A stretch of DNA of 37,929 nucleotides from OCS116 cluster bacterium AG-390-A19. GTDB lineage: Bacteria > Pseudomonadota > Alphaproteobacteria > MED-G09. Positions 1 to 6,320 of this stretch are shown one piece after another. The translations under genes were made by a program, and so were the position numbers. The notes below the pieces were generated by a model that searched no databases, was not told the origin of the DNA, and worked only from the letters and a program-made list of their open reading frames with translations. Every line of letters begins with the position of its first letter. The stretch's first letter is position 1. The DNA lies in assembly GCA_003278145.1 (NCBI GenBank), contig QCGV01000010.1, positions 1 through 37,929 of the forward strand, written 5' to 3'.

Positions 1-1
1 G

Positions 2-427
2 GTTGAAAGGATTGAGGGATCTGGAGGCTTTGGAGCAGACTCTAAATCTTATGCATTACCTAGTGCGAATGGTAAAATAGGAAAATTAATTTCTGTTGAT
101 GTCGATAAAATGTCTATAAATTGGACGCACGAACAAGAAGCAATGTTTTTAACCTCATCTCTATCAACTGCTGGAGGTTTAACTTTTATAGGCGATCTCG
201 ATAGATATTTTAAAGCCTTTAACTCCAAAACAGGTGAATTATTGTGGGAGACGAGACTTGGTTCGGCCCTACATGGATTTCCTATTACTTATGCCGTAGG
301 AAAAAAACAATATATTGCAGTTACTTCTGGAATGGGAGTTTTTAGGGCTCTAACTGCGACGATAAGCCCTGATATTTATCAACCTGAAAATGGTAATGCT
401 ATATATGTGTTTGAGTTAGAGAAATAG
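2..427 (+). CDS. PQQ-dependent dehydrogenase, C-terminal part (cut by window edge)
   Basis: The reading frame is open from the first bases, so the first 141 visible residues are the C-terminal end of a larger protein; an ATG at 110 is internal. The visible part has the beta-propeller PQQ quinoprotein repeat (GDLDRYFKAFNSKTGELLWE, with its conserved Trp), followed by GFPITYAVGKKQYIAVTSG. This matches the last blades of methanol/ethanol-type (XoxF/ExaA-like) dehydrogenases, which oxidise alcohols or aldehydes in the periplasm. The substrate and the metal (Ca or lanthanide) cannot be judged because the catalytic residues lie upstream of the window. No cytochrome c gene follows, unlike many xox/mxa clusters. 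Its TAG stop is immediately followed by the ATG of the next gene, implying co-translation. Confidence 0.88.
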   Translation, partial: VERIEGSGGFGADSKSYALPSANGKIGKLISVDVDKMSINWTHEQEAMFLTSSLSTAGGLTFIGDLDRYFKAFNSKTGELLWETRLGSALHGFPITYAVGKKQYIAVTSGMGVFRALTATISPDIYQPENGNAIYVFELEK

Positions 428-799
428 ATGTCCAAAGAAAAACAACTGAATATAAGAAATATGCCAATAGAACCTTGTTCATTTGATCCACTTACAGGTT
501 TTTATAGGAATGGATGCTGTGATACTGGTGATAATGATAGAGGCATACATACTGTTTGCGTAATACTTACTGAGGAATTCTTAGTTTTCTCAAAAAGCGT
601 TGGAAATGATTTATCAACACCAATGCCACAATATGACTTTCCAGGTCTTTTACCAGGGCAAAAATGGTGTTTATGTGCTAATAGGTGGCTTGAAGCTTAT
701 AACTCAGGAATGGCACCACCAATAATTGCTGAGTCAACTAACATAAAAACGCTTGAAATAATTGATATTGATTTGATTAATCAATACACACTTAACTAA
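428..799 (+). CDS. DUF2237 family protein
   Basis: A 123-residue protein with the DUF2237 signature throughout: EPCSFDPLTGFYRNGCC near residues 15-31, HTVCVILTEEFLVFSKSVGNDLSTP around 41-65, and GQKWCLCANRWLEA around 77-90. Six cysteines (17, 30, 31, 44, 81, 83) are spaced as in the family and could bind metal, though the biochemical role is unknown to me. It has no signal peptide, so it is probably cytosolic. It starts directly after the stop of the PQQ dehydrogenase with no gap, suggesting one transcript. Family assignment is firm; function is not. Confidence 0.85.
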   Translation: MSKEKQLNIRNMPIEPCSFDPLTGFYRNGCCDTGDNDRGIHTVCVILTEEFLVFSKSVGNDLSTPMPQYDFPGLLPGQKWCLCANRWLEAYNSGMAPPIIAESTNIKTLEIIDIDLINQYTLN

Positions 800-884
800 A
801 ATTTTTAGAAAAATAGAAGATTAGTAAAAGAAAAAAAATTAAAATAATTAAAGGAAAAATAGAATAAAAAATCTTTTTTATCAT
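792..884 (-). CDS. Possible 30-residue membrane micro-protein
   Basis: A short minus-strand ORF starting MIKKIFYSIFPLIILIF, made of a lysine-containing start, one long hydrophobic stretch and a polar tail (SKNFS). This is the classic layout of a single-pass small membrane protein. It lies 17 bases downstream of another such ORF (902-1012) and overlaps the end of the DUF2237 gene by 8 bases. The only ribosome-binding candidate (AGGA) is about 14 bases upstream, rather far. In DNA this AT-rich a hydrophobic ORF can arise by chance, so confidence is low. Confidence 0.25.
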   Translation of the reverse strand: MIKKIFYSIFPLIILIFFLLLIFYFSKNFS

Positions 885-901
885 ATAGTTATATATAAAT
901 C

Positions 902-1012
902 CTAATTTATAAATGCTTTAATTACAAAATCATAAATAACAATTTTAAATACCACAATCGTTAGTGATAAAATGAAAATAGTTAAAAGAATTTTTTCAAT
1001 TAATTTTAACAT
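902..1012 (-). CDS. Possible 36-residue membrane micro-protein
   Basis: A minus-strand ORF beginning MLKLIEKILLTIFILSLTI and ending in a basic/hydrophobic tail (KAFIN). It would form one transmembrane helix with a positively charged N-terminus. An AGGA lies about 12 bases before the ATG. It sits in the otherwise gene-free stretch between the DUF2237 gene and proteorhodopsin and precedes a second similar ORF. No family is recognisable. Low sequence complexity means chance occurrence is possible. Confidence 0.3.
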   Translation of the reverse strand: MLKLIEKILLTIFILSLTIVVFKIVIYDFVIKAFIN

Positions 1013-1171
1013 TTTTTTAATTTGTCCTAAATTATTTACGCCTAATAAATTAAATTTATTAATTAAAATAAATAAGTCAAAAAAATAAGGTATCTTTTTT
1101 TACATTTTTTCCTTGATATTTGTTTTTAAATTTATAAGGTTTTAATTAAATATAAAGAGGGAGGTACAAAT
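1013..1171 (+). promoter_or_regulatory. Leader and probable promoter region of proteorhodopsin
   Basis: This AT-rich stretch precedes the rhodopsin gene, which has no other promoter source on its strand because the gap back to the DUF2237 stop is 372 bases. A TTGATA at 1113-1118 resembles a -35 box, but I could not find a well-spaced -10 (a TTATAA at 1132 is only 13 bases away), so no exact promoter is claimed. A strong Shine-Dalgarno (AGAGGGAGG, 1156-1164) stands 7 bases before the ATG. An all-AT inverted repeat (TAATAAAT/ATTTATTA, 1043-1061) carries little information. Confidence 0.4.
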
Positions 1172-1861
1172 ATGTACAATTTAGCTTCTACCGATTATGT
1201 CGGTATTTCCTTTTGGCTGGTTTCTGCAGCAATGTTAGCTGCTACAGCTTTTTTCTTTTTGGAAAGAAGTTCTGTTAACGGCAAATGGAAAACATCATTA
1301 ACTGTTGCTGGTTTGGTAACAGGTATAGCATTCTGGCATTACTTATATATGAGAGGAATGTGGATAGAAACAGGAACATCACCAACAGTATATAGATATG
1401 TTGATTGGTTATTAACTGTTCCTCTTCAAGTTGTAGAGTTTTATTTAATCCTTGCAGCTGTAACAACAGTGAGGGGTGGAGTATTTTTTAAATTATTAAT
1501 TAGTTCACTTGTAATGCTTATTGCTGGTTACCTTGGTGAAGCTGGTCTTGCACCTGTTCTTCCTGCCTTTGTAATTGGTTGTGCTGCTTGGTTATATATA
1601 ATTTATGAAATCTTTGCAGGTGAAACTTCTAAAATAAATGCTGCTAGTGGCAATGTTGCTTCTCAAACAGCATTTTCTGCAATGAAATGGATTTTAACAG
1701 TTGGTTGGGTAATTTATCCAGTTGGATACTATCTTGGTTATTTAGGTGGCGGAGTTGATGCTAATAGCCTAAACCTTGTTTATAACTTAGCTGATTTTGT
1801 TAATAAAATATTATTTGGTCTTGTAATTTTTGTTGCTGCATCGAGAGATTCAAACGCATAG
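1172..1861 (+). CDS. Proteorhodopsin, blue-absorbing proton pump type
   Basis: A 229-residue seven-helix retinal protein that aligns without gaps through its core with green proteorhodopsin at a constant offset of 19. Key residues: His56 (equivalent of His75), Asp78 (Asp97, proton acceptor) in RYVDWLLTVPLQ, Thr82 (Thr101), Glu89 (Glu108, proton donor) and Lys212 (Lys231, retinal Schiff base) in NLADFVNKILFG. These define an outward proton pump. Gln86 occupies the spectral-tuning position 105, where Gln gives blue and Leu/Met green absorption. There is no cleavable signal peptide: the protein begins MYNLASTDYVGISFW, and the strong ribosome site 7 bases upstream supports this start. The gene stands alone between its own leader and terminator; no retinal or carotenoid synthesis genes are in the window. 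Confidence 0.97.
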   Translation: MYNLASTDYVGISFWLVSAAMLAATAFFFLERSSVNGKWKTSLTVAGLVTGIAFWHYLYMRGMWIETGTSPTVYRYVDWLLTVPLQVVEFYLILAAVTTVRGGVFFKLLISSLVMLIAGYLGEAGLAPVLPAFVIGCAAWLYIIYEIFAGETSKINAASGNVASQTAFSAMKWILTVGWVIYPVGYYLGYLGGGVDANSLNLVYNLADFVNKILFGLVIFVAASRDSNA

Positions 1862-1882
1862 TTTCAATACTTAATAGTAAAG

Positions 1883-1916
1883 AAAAGGGCTTAATTAATT
1901 TTAAGCCCTTTTTTTT
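1883..1916. terminator. Rho-independent terminator after proteorhodopsin, probably bidirectional
   Basis: A perfect 12-bp stem, AAAAGGGCTTAA (1883-1894) pairing with TTAAGCCCTTTT (1901-1912), with a 6-base loop and a T run to 1916. It lies 21 bases after the rhodopsin stop. The A-rich left arm also gives a T run on the minus strand, so it could end transcription of the convergent gene that stops at 1921. Confidence 0.9.
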
Positions 1917-1920
1917 ATAT

Positions 1921-2190
1921 CTATTTAATTTTTATTTCCTTTTGAGAATATTTGAAACAAATAATCATTTCATTGTAATCAGTTAGCATATAAAAATTAC
2001 CGTTATATAGATAAGCTGTTCTTTCTAATGATTTAGAGGTTTTTACACTAACTGCCCTACCTTGCTCTATCGCAAGTTGACAGTTTTTTGTATCAGTTTC
2101 CTCGTTTTTTGACCAAACCGCTTGATTATCTTTTGCATAAACAGATAGAGGAATAAAAATAAGAACTATAATTAATAGAAAATTTCTCAT
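1921..2190 (-). CDS. Small secreted hypothetical protein
   Basis: An 89-residue protein with a clear Sec signal peptide (MRNFLLIIVLIFIPLSVYA, cleavage probably before KDNQA), leaving about 70 periplasmic residues. The mature part has two cysteines (in NCQLA and IICFK) that could form a disulfide, and ends in a basic tail. I recognise no family. It follows the MAPEG-like gene by 7 bases on the same strand and is probably co-transcribed with it; the terminator at 1883-1916 lies just beyond its stop. Confidence 0.6.
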   Translation of the reverse strand: MRNFLLIIVLIFIPLSVYAKDNQAVWSKNEETDTKNCQLAIEQGRAVSVKTSKSLERTAYLYNGNFYMLTDYNEMIICFKYSQKEIKIK

Positions 2191-2197
2191 TTATTAA

Positions 2198-2578
2198 CTA
2201 TACCGCATGCTTAAATATTCGAATAGCCATATCAAATAAACATATTACTGATAAAAACCAAACAATTGTTCTAAGGTAAGAAATGCCTAAATAATATAAA
2301 ACACAATAAATAACCCTTAAAACCAACCATACTGTTGCTGCCATAACTACATCGACATTAGAAATAATGCTCAATATGGAAACTGGTATAAAAATAAATA
2401 AGCTTTCTTTTAGATTTTTGAGAGCCCTTATTCCCCTTTCTGATACAACAGGTCTTTTTACCTCTTCATCCCTGCTCGACAAATTATATGATAATGGAAC
2501 TTCCTTTAAGCCCAAAATCATTGGAAGTGGGAGCTGAATAAAATAAAATAACAATGTAAGTAAAATAATATCAATCAC
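2198..2578 (-). CDS. MAPEG family membrane protein
   Basis: A 126-residue integral membrane protein with about four hydrophobic segments. The loop after helix 1 carries SERGIRALKNLKES with Arg51, Asn55 and Glu58, the conserved R-x3-N-x2-E pattern of MAPEG proteins (membrane-associated proteins in eicosanoid and glutathione metabolism). Bacterial members are often called YecN/inner-membrane MAPEG proteins; glutathione-linked activity is possible but not shown here. The start is GTG at 2578, chosen because a strong GGAGG lies 7 bases upstream (2586-2590) and the N-terminus MIDIILLTLLFYF forms the first helix. It lies upstream of a small secreted protein on the same strand. Confidence 0.78.
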   Translation of the reverse strand: MIDIILLTLLFYFIQLPLPMILGLKEVPLSYNLSSRDEEVKRPVVSERGIRALKNLKESLFIFIPVSILSIISNVDVVMAATVWLVLRVIYCVLYYLGISYLRTIVWFLSVICLFDMAIRIFKHAV

Positions 2579-2732
2579 TTTTCTTCCTCCTTTAGATCAT
2601 TAAAAATTTATATTAAAAACTAATATGAGTCGTAAAAGTGTTATAAGTAATTATTAAAGTTTGATAATAGTTTATAACTATCGAAATTATAAAACATTTG
2701 TTAAAATTAAAATAAATAAATTATTTTAAATC
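2579..2732. other. Intergenic stretch with an imperfect stem-loop
   Basis: About 150 bases without an ORF between the small basic gene and the MAPEG-like gene. It contains GTTATAA (2640-2646) and TTATAAC (2672-2678), with further partial pairing inside, giving an imperfect AT hairpin. It also carries the strong GGAGG of the MAPEG-like gene at 2586-2590. A promoter for the downstream pair may lie here; none is convincing by eye. Confidence 0.3.
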
Positions 2733-2876
2733 TTAACTTTTTATTTTTTTTCTTTTAATTCGGAGTCTATGCAATTTTGAATATAGGTTAGTAATTCTAT
2801 TATTAACAATATCCCTTATCTTTGCCCTTCTGAGCCTTGCTGACTCCGATTTAAGGATTCTCTCAGATTTGTTCAT
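2733..2876 (-). CDS. Small basic protein, 47 residues, hypothetical
   Basis: A short minus-strand ORF beginning MNKSERILKSESARLRR and ending KRKKIKS, with about one third Lys/Arg and no hydrophobic helix. Its codons are richer in G and C than the surrounding intergenic DNA, which favours a real gene. No clear Shine-Dalgarno is seen. It lies 45 bases downstream of the 32-residue membrane micro-ORF at 2922-3020, so it could share its promoter. A nucleic-acid or ribosome-binding role would fit the charge but is only a guess. Confidence 0.45.
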   Translation of the reverse strand: MNKSERILKSESARLRRAKIRDIVNNRITNLYSKLHRLRIKRKKIKS

Positions 2877-2921
2877 AATAAAAATTTTATCTATTAATTA
2901 TAAAAATTCAAGAAACAAATT

Positions 2922-3020
2922 TTAGTAAGCCTGGAGAAAACCAAACCATTTATATACAGCATTTAACATTGCAAACACTGATGATAACAAAAGAAACAGT
3001 AAAATACCTCTAAGCAACAT
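2922..3020 (-). CDS. Membrane micro-protein, 32 residues, with strong ribosome site
   Basis: A minus-strand ORF MLLRGILLFLLLSSVFAML followed by NAVYKWFGFLQAY: a single hydrophobic helix with an aromatic, slightly charged C-terminus. It has the best translation signal of the micro-ORFs here, GGGAGGG at 3028-3034 exactly 7 bases before the ATG, and a good promoter just upstream (3046-3073). The first half could also be read as a signal peptide (SSVFA), leaving a 15-residue peptide. No family is recognised. The strong signals make a genuine gene likely despite its size. Confidence 0.6.
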   Translation of the reverse strand: MLLRGILLFLLLSSVFAMLNAVYKWFGFLQAY

Positions 3021-3045
3021 TAAAAATCCCTCCCTTATTTATCTT

Positions 3046-3073
3046 ATAATAATATTATATAAAATTAATTCAA
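3046..3073 (-). promoter_or_regulatory. Sigma70-type promoter for the minus-strand small-gene group
   Basis: On the minus strand TTGAAT (3068-3073) and TATTAT (3046-3051) are separated by 16 bases. Transcription would begin around 3039, just before the GGGAGGG of the 32-residue ORF. Both boxes differ little from consensus, but the DNA is AT-rich, so this is a by-eye prediction. Confidence 0.45.
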
Positions 3074-3088
3074 ATCTAAACTTTTAAT

Positions 3089-4444
3089 ATGATAAAAGAT
3101 TTAATGAAAAAATTTATCACAGAGTCAAAACATTTTTTAAAAATTGGAATCCCAATTTTTGGTTCTCAACTATCTTATATGATAATGCATACCACTGATA
3201 CAATTGTATCAGGACAATATGACTCAAAAGAATTGGCTGGTCTTGTTTTAGCAAATGCCTTTACCTTTCCTATTTACATGCTTTTTCAGGGAATAATGTT
3301 TGCAATTACTCCAATAGTTGCCCAATTATTTGGTTCCAGAGAATTCCAAAAAATTGGACAAAAAATGAGACAAATTTTTTGGGTAGCTATAATGAATGCT
3401 TTTTTGGTTTTCTTTATTTTTATTTTTTTTAGTAAAGTCCTTCCTTATTTTCCTCTTGATGAAGAAATTTTAATAATTTCAAGTAACTATCTTCAGGCTG
3501 TATCAGTTGGAATGTTTTTTTATATAATGTTTAGATTTTTAAGTTCTTACAGTGAGGGGATGACATTAACGCTTCCTGTATTTTACGTAGTACTTTTTGG
3601 AGCACTAATTAATATTCCATTAGATATAATTTTTGCCTTTGGTTATTTTGGAGTTCCTGAAATGGGTAGCGTGGGATGTGGTTATGCAACATCTATAATT
3701 TCAATGACCATGTTTTTTCTAATACTTAAAATAGTATTATCTAATAAGCTCTACAAAAAAACAAAACTTTTAAAAGAATTTGATGGTCCTTCGTTGAAAG
3801 TAACTAAAGAAATTCTAAAATTAGGAATTCCAATTGGTATTGGAATATTTGCTGAAATGAGTATGTTTTCAGGTGCTGCAATTATTATAGGTCAACTTGG
3901 CGATAAAGTTTTGTCAGGCCATGCCATTGCTTTAAATATTGCTAGTATTGTCTTTATGCTACCACTAGCAATTGGTTTAGCTGGATCAACTAGAATTGGA
4001 AATCTTATTGGTGAAAACAGATTTACTGACGCAAAATTTTCTTCTTATACTGGTGTAACGTTATGCTTTATCGGCGCACTAATTAATATGACTATGTTAT
4101 TACTATTTAGAGATAAATTTGCATCTGTTTACTCAGGAGATCTAGAGGTTTTGGGTGTAGCAGTGTCTCTATTGTTTTATGCAGCAATTTTTCAAATTCC
4201 TGATGGTATAGGAATGGGAAGCCTGGGAGCTCTGAGGGGGTATAAAGACACTTTTGCCCCTATGGTTTTCTTAATAATATCCTATTGGATTTTTGCAATT
4301 CCATTTGGATATTTCCTTACAAATTACGGTTTAACGAATCCTCTTGGAGCAGAGGGAATGTGGATAAGCATGATATTAGGATTATTATTATTCTCAATGT
4401 TCATTTTTAATAGATTAAGAACAGTATCTTCAAGGTATATATAA
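3089..4444 (+). CDS. MATE family efflux transporter
   Basis: A 451-residue, twelve-helix MATE (NorM/DinF-like) exporter of typical length. The two halves each begin with the family's hydrophobic repeat: FLKIGIPIFGSQLSYMIMH at about residue 16 and ILKLGIPIGIGIFAEMSMF in the second half. The motif DTIVSGQYDSKELAGL in the first periplasmic loop and GLAGSTRIGNLIGENR in the second half are characteristic. It would export cationic drugs or metabolites using a Na+ or H+ gradient; the coupling ion and substrate cannot be assigned. No strong ribosome site precedes ATG 3089; ATG 3104 (MKKFI) is an alternative start. It is monocistronic and ends at a strong terminator. Confidence 0.92.
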   Translation: MIKDLMKKFITESKHFLKIGIPIFGSQLSYMIMHTTDTIVSGQYDSKELAGLVLANAFTFPIYMLFQGIMFAITPIVAQLFGSREFQKIGQKMRQIFWVAIMNAFLVFFIFIFFSKVLPYFPLDEEILIISSNYLQAVSVGMFFYIMFRFLSSYSEGMTLTLPVFYVVLFGALINIPLDIIFAFGYFGVPEMGSVGCGYATSIISMTMFFLILKIVLSNKLYKKTKLLKEFDGPSLKVTKEILKLGIPIGIGIFAEMSMFSGAAIIIGQLGDKVLSGHAIALNIASIVFMLPLAIGLAGSTRIGNLIGENRFTDAKFSSYTGVTLCFIGALINMTMLLLFRDKFASVYSGDLEVLGVAVSLLFYAAIFQIPDGIGMGSLGALRGYKDTFAPMVFLIISYWIFAIPFGYFLTNYGLTNPLGAEGMWISMILGLLLFSMFIFNRLRTVSSRYI

Positions 4445-4473
4445 AAATAGGGCGATATTAATCGCCCTATTTT
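4444..4473. terminator. Strong bidirectional terminator between MATE and the alkB operon
   Basis: A perfect 13-bp stem, AAAATAGGGCGAT (4444-4456) with ATCGCCCTATTTT (4461-4473), and a four-base loop. The A and T ends provide a U run on either strand, so it can serve both the exporter, whose stop it overlaps by one base, and the convergent gene ending at 4480. Confidence 0.88.
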
Positions 4474-4479
4474 AAAGAT

Positions 4480-4689
4480 TTAAGAATTTTTAAACCATTT
4501 GTATGGCTCTTTACCTGTAATATTAAAATAAATAACCATATTAACCATATGGACAATTAATAATGCTAAGGCAATACCAATAGACCACTGAATTTGACGA
4601 TAATTAATATGTGCATCAAACAAATAAAGAATAATTAATGCAAAAATTGTCCAAATAGACATAATAAGAATTGCTTTAATACTTTTCAT
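4480..4689 (-). CDS. Two-helix membrane protein in the AlkB/ferredoxin operon
   Basis: A 69-residue protein with two predicted transmembrane helices (about residues 5-24 and 35-55) joined by a short loop (DAHINYRQIQ), ending in a charged tail (TGKEPYKWFKNS). GGAG lies about 7 bases before the ATG. It follows the ferredoxin gene by 9 bases and is the last gene of the operon before the terminator. No family is recognised. Its place suggests it assists the membrane hydroxylase or its electron supply, which is inference from context only. Confidence 0.72.
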   Translation of the reverse strand: MKSIKAILIMSIWTIFALIILYLFDAHINYRQIQWSIGIALALLIVHMVNMVIYFNITGKEPYKWFKNS

Positions 4690-4698
4690 TTTTTTCTC

Positions 4699-5007
4699 CT
4701 ATTTTTTTAGTTCAATCTCAACTTCTACATCAGACTTAAGTGAAGATTGACAAGCTAATGCATAACCATCGTTTAATTCATCAAAGCTTAGAACATATCC
4801 AAAATCAATATCAGGAGAAATCTTTCCTTTTATCAATTTATATTTACAGGAACCACAACTCCCTACTCTGCATTTGTGTGGCCAATTAATACCATCATCT
4901 AATGCTGCCGCAAGAAGGTTTTTTCCTTTACTAACTTTAAATTCTTTATCGTTATTTAGAATTTTAGCGGAATAAAACTTTGCTTTTTTCTTAAATAAAT
5001 TAAACAT
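4699..5007 (-). CDS. [2Fe-2S] ferredoxin, plant type, partner of the AlkB-like hydroxylase
   Basis: A 102-residue ferredoxin with the plant/chloroplast-type ligand set Cys46-x4-Cys51-x2-Cys54 and Cys86 (HKCRVGSCGSCKYKL ... LACQSS). The first 15 residues (MFNLFKKKAKFYSAK) form a basic extension before the ubiquitin-like fold. It lies 24 bases downstream of the AlkB-like gene on the same strand, so it very likely carries electrons to that enzyme, as the ferredoxin domain of XylA does for XylM. Classical AlkB uses a rubredoxin instead. No ferredoxin reductase is seen nearby. Confidence 0.9.
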   Translation of the reverse strand: MFNLFKKKAKFYSAKILNNDKEFKVSKGKNLLAAALDDGINWPHKCRVGSCGSCKYKLIKGKISPDIDFGYVLSFDELNDGYALACQSSLKSDVEVEIELKK

Positions 5008-5031
5008 AATTATGATCGAAATTTTTAAAAA

Positions 5032-6162
5032 TTATAGATTACCAATTTGATGAGCTATTTTTCTTTCAGAATCTGTTGCTTTATTTCGATCCCAGTCTTC
5101 AAGAAGTTCTTTTGTAAACTTTCTAAATAATGGAGGAATTAGAGTTAAAACAAATAATGAAAAATAACCTATTCCATAATTAGGAGCATCAACGTCATCA
5201 AGCTCCCAGAAATAAGTCTCTCCTCTAACATGATGATCACCTTGTCTACCAATTTCTATGAAAAACCAGCTTGTAAAAACATTATCATTATCCCAAGAGT
5301 GTCTATGTTCAACTGGTTTACCGTGTTCACGAATTAAACCATAATGACCCATAAAGTTAAGAGCCTCTAAGAGAAAGTTAGAAATTACCCAAACAACAAG
5401 TAATGACAATATTCCAATAACACCCCCTGCCCAAACAAAAATAATTATTGATGGAAGACTATAAAGGTAACCTATTATCCATTTATTACTTAAACTAAAA
5501 AATGATTTTCTTTGTTTTTTTAATTTATCTCTCTCAAGATCAAAAGAGTATTTTGACTGACCAACATGTGATAACCATGCGTGATGATATACATTTCTAC
5601 CCCTAGGAGCGGTTGCAGGATCATCCTCGTGACCTAAATCTAGGTGATGATTATAAACATGAGCATATGTAAAATGAGATGCTCCACTAAGCGACATAAT
5701 TAATCTTGAAATAAAAAAACCTTCCTTTCTATTATGAGATAATTCATGACCATATATGATACCTAATCCAGCCCAAAGACCTGCAGATAATGTTGCTCCA
5801 ATTAGATTAATACCAGATATTCCACTCTGATAAGTGATGCCAAATAAAGATAGTACCTCAATCGGATATGCTGAAGTGTAATGAAAAAGCCTCCAAGCCA
5901 AGATAATTTGTAAAACAATAAAGGTCGGAAGCATTAAATACATTACTGCGTATTGAAATTTCTTAATACCAAATGAATTTCCATCTTCATCAAAGTCAGC
6001 TCTGAGATGAATATCTTTCGTTAAAGTATCAATTATTGTATTAAACCCAAAGAGAATAACTCCTAACCATACAAAGTTATTTCCTAAAAATATTCCAAAA
6101 ATAGTAGCAATCGTCATCAACGGAACAATTAGATAACGCGCGTTAACATAAAAAGTTTTCAT
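5032..6162 (-). CDS. alkB: AlkB/XylM-family membrane hydroxylase (alkane 1-monooxygenase-like)
   Basis: A 376-residue polytopic membrane di-iron protein. The histidine boxes are HELSH (139-143), HVYNHH (168-173) with a following GHEDDPATAPRG, LNFMGHYGL (His273), the RHSW element (His288), and GRQGDHHVRG (His310, His311). This layout matches AlkB/XylM hydroxylases, which insert oxygen into terminal C-H bonds of alkanes or methyl-aromatics. In AlkB the last box reads LQRHSDHHA; here its first histidine is Gln307. Its partner ferredoxin is next in the operon, which leans towards XylM-like electron transfer. AGGAG lies before the ATG. The gene is divergent from an OYE-type oxidoreductase. Substrate is unknown; the symbol is by family only. 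Confidence 0.87.
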   Translation of the reverse strand: MKTFYVNARYLIVPLMTIATIFGIFLGNNFVWLGVILFGFNTIIDTLTKDIHLRADFDEDGNSFGIKKFQYAVMYLMLPTFIVLQIILAWRLFHYTSAYPIEVLSLFGITYQSGISGINLIGATLSAGLWAGLGIIYGHELSHNRKEGFFISRLIMSLSGASHFTYAHVYNHHLDLGHEDDPATAPRGRNVYHHAWLSHVGQSKYSFDLERDKLKKQRKSFFSLSNKWIIGYLYSLPSIIIFVWAGGVIGILSLLVVWVISNFLLEALNFMGHYGLIREHGKPVEHRHSWDNDNVFTSWFFIEIGRQGDHHVRGETYFWELDDVDAPNYGIGYFSLFVLTLIPPLFRKFTKELLEDWDRNKATDSERKIAHQIGNL

Positions 6163-6320
6163 AAAAAACTCCTATCAACAATGTAAAATCCTGGGAAAAA
6201 TTTCCGTTTTAGCGCCTTCTTTTAAATCGCGGCAATAGGATCAAATCACGATTAAATTAATTATTATATTTTTTTAAAATAATGTAAACTCATAAAGTTC
6301 AAAAATTCTTAGGTAAAATT
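6163..6320. promoter_or_regulatory. Divergent promoter region between alkB-like and OYE-like genes
   Basis: 158 bases separate two divergent starts. For the minus strand a possible promoter is TTGCCG, 18 bases, then TAAAAC, read from about 6235 to 6206. A near-palindrome GGAAA-AA-TTTCC (6194-6205) lies just downstream of it and could be an operator. AGGAG precedes the alkB-like ATG. On the plus strand AGG precedes the OYE start by about 9 bases. A shared regulator binding here is plausible but no regulator gene is adjacent. Confidence 0.35.

Noticed and set aside
1043-1061. TAATAAAT/ATTTATTA inverted repeat before proteorhodopsin
   Set aside because: It contains only A and T in very AT-rich DNA, so it is likely by chance.
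1275-1466. Antisense ORF inside proteorhodopsin
   Set aside because: It is a mirror of the rhodopsin coding sequence with no ribosome site and no family features.
1172-1861. Carotenoid antenna on the proteorhodopsin, linked to the CrtR-like gene at 30391-31251
   Set aside because: The position I align with the antenna-fenestration glycine holds a bulky Phe (Phe133), the two genes are 29 kb apart, and the histidine-box enzyme may be an acyl desaturase.
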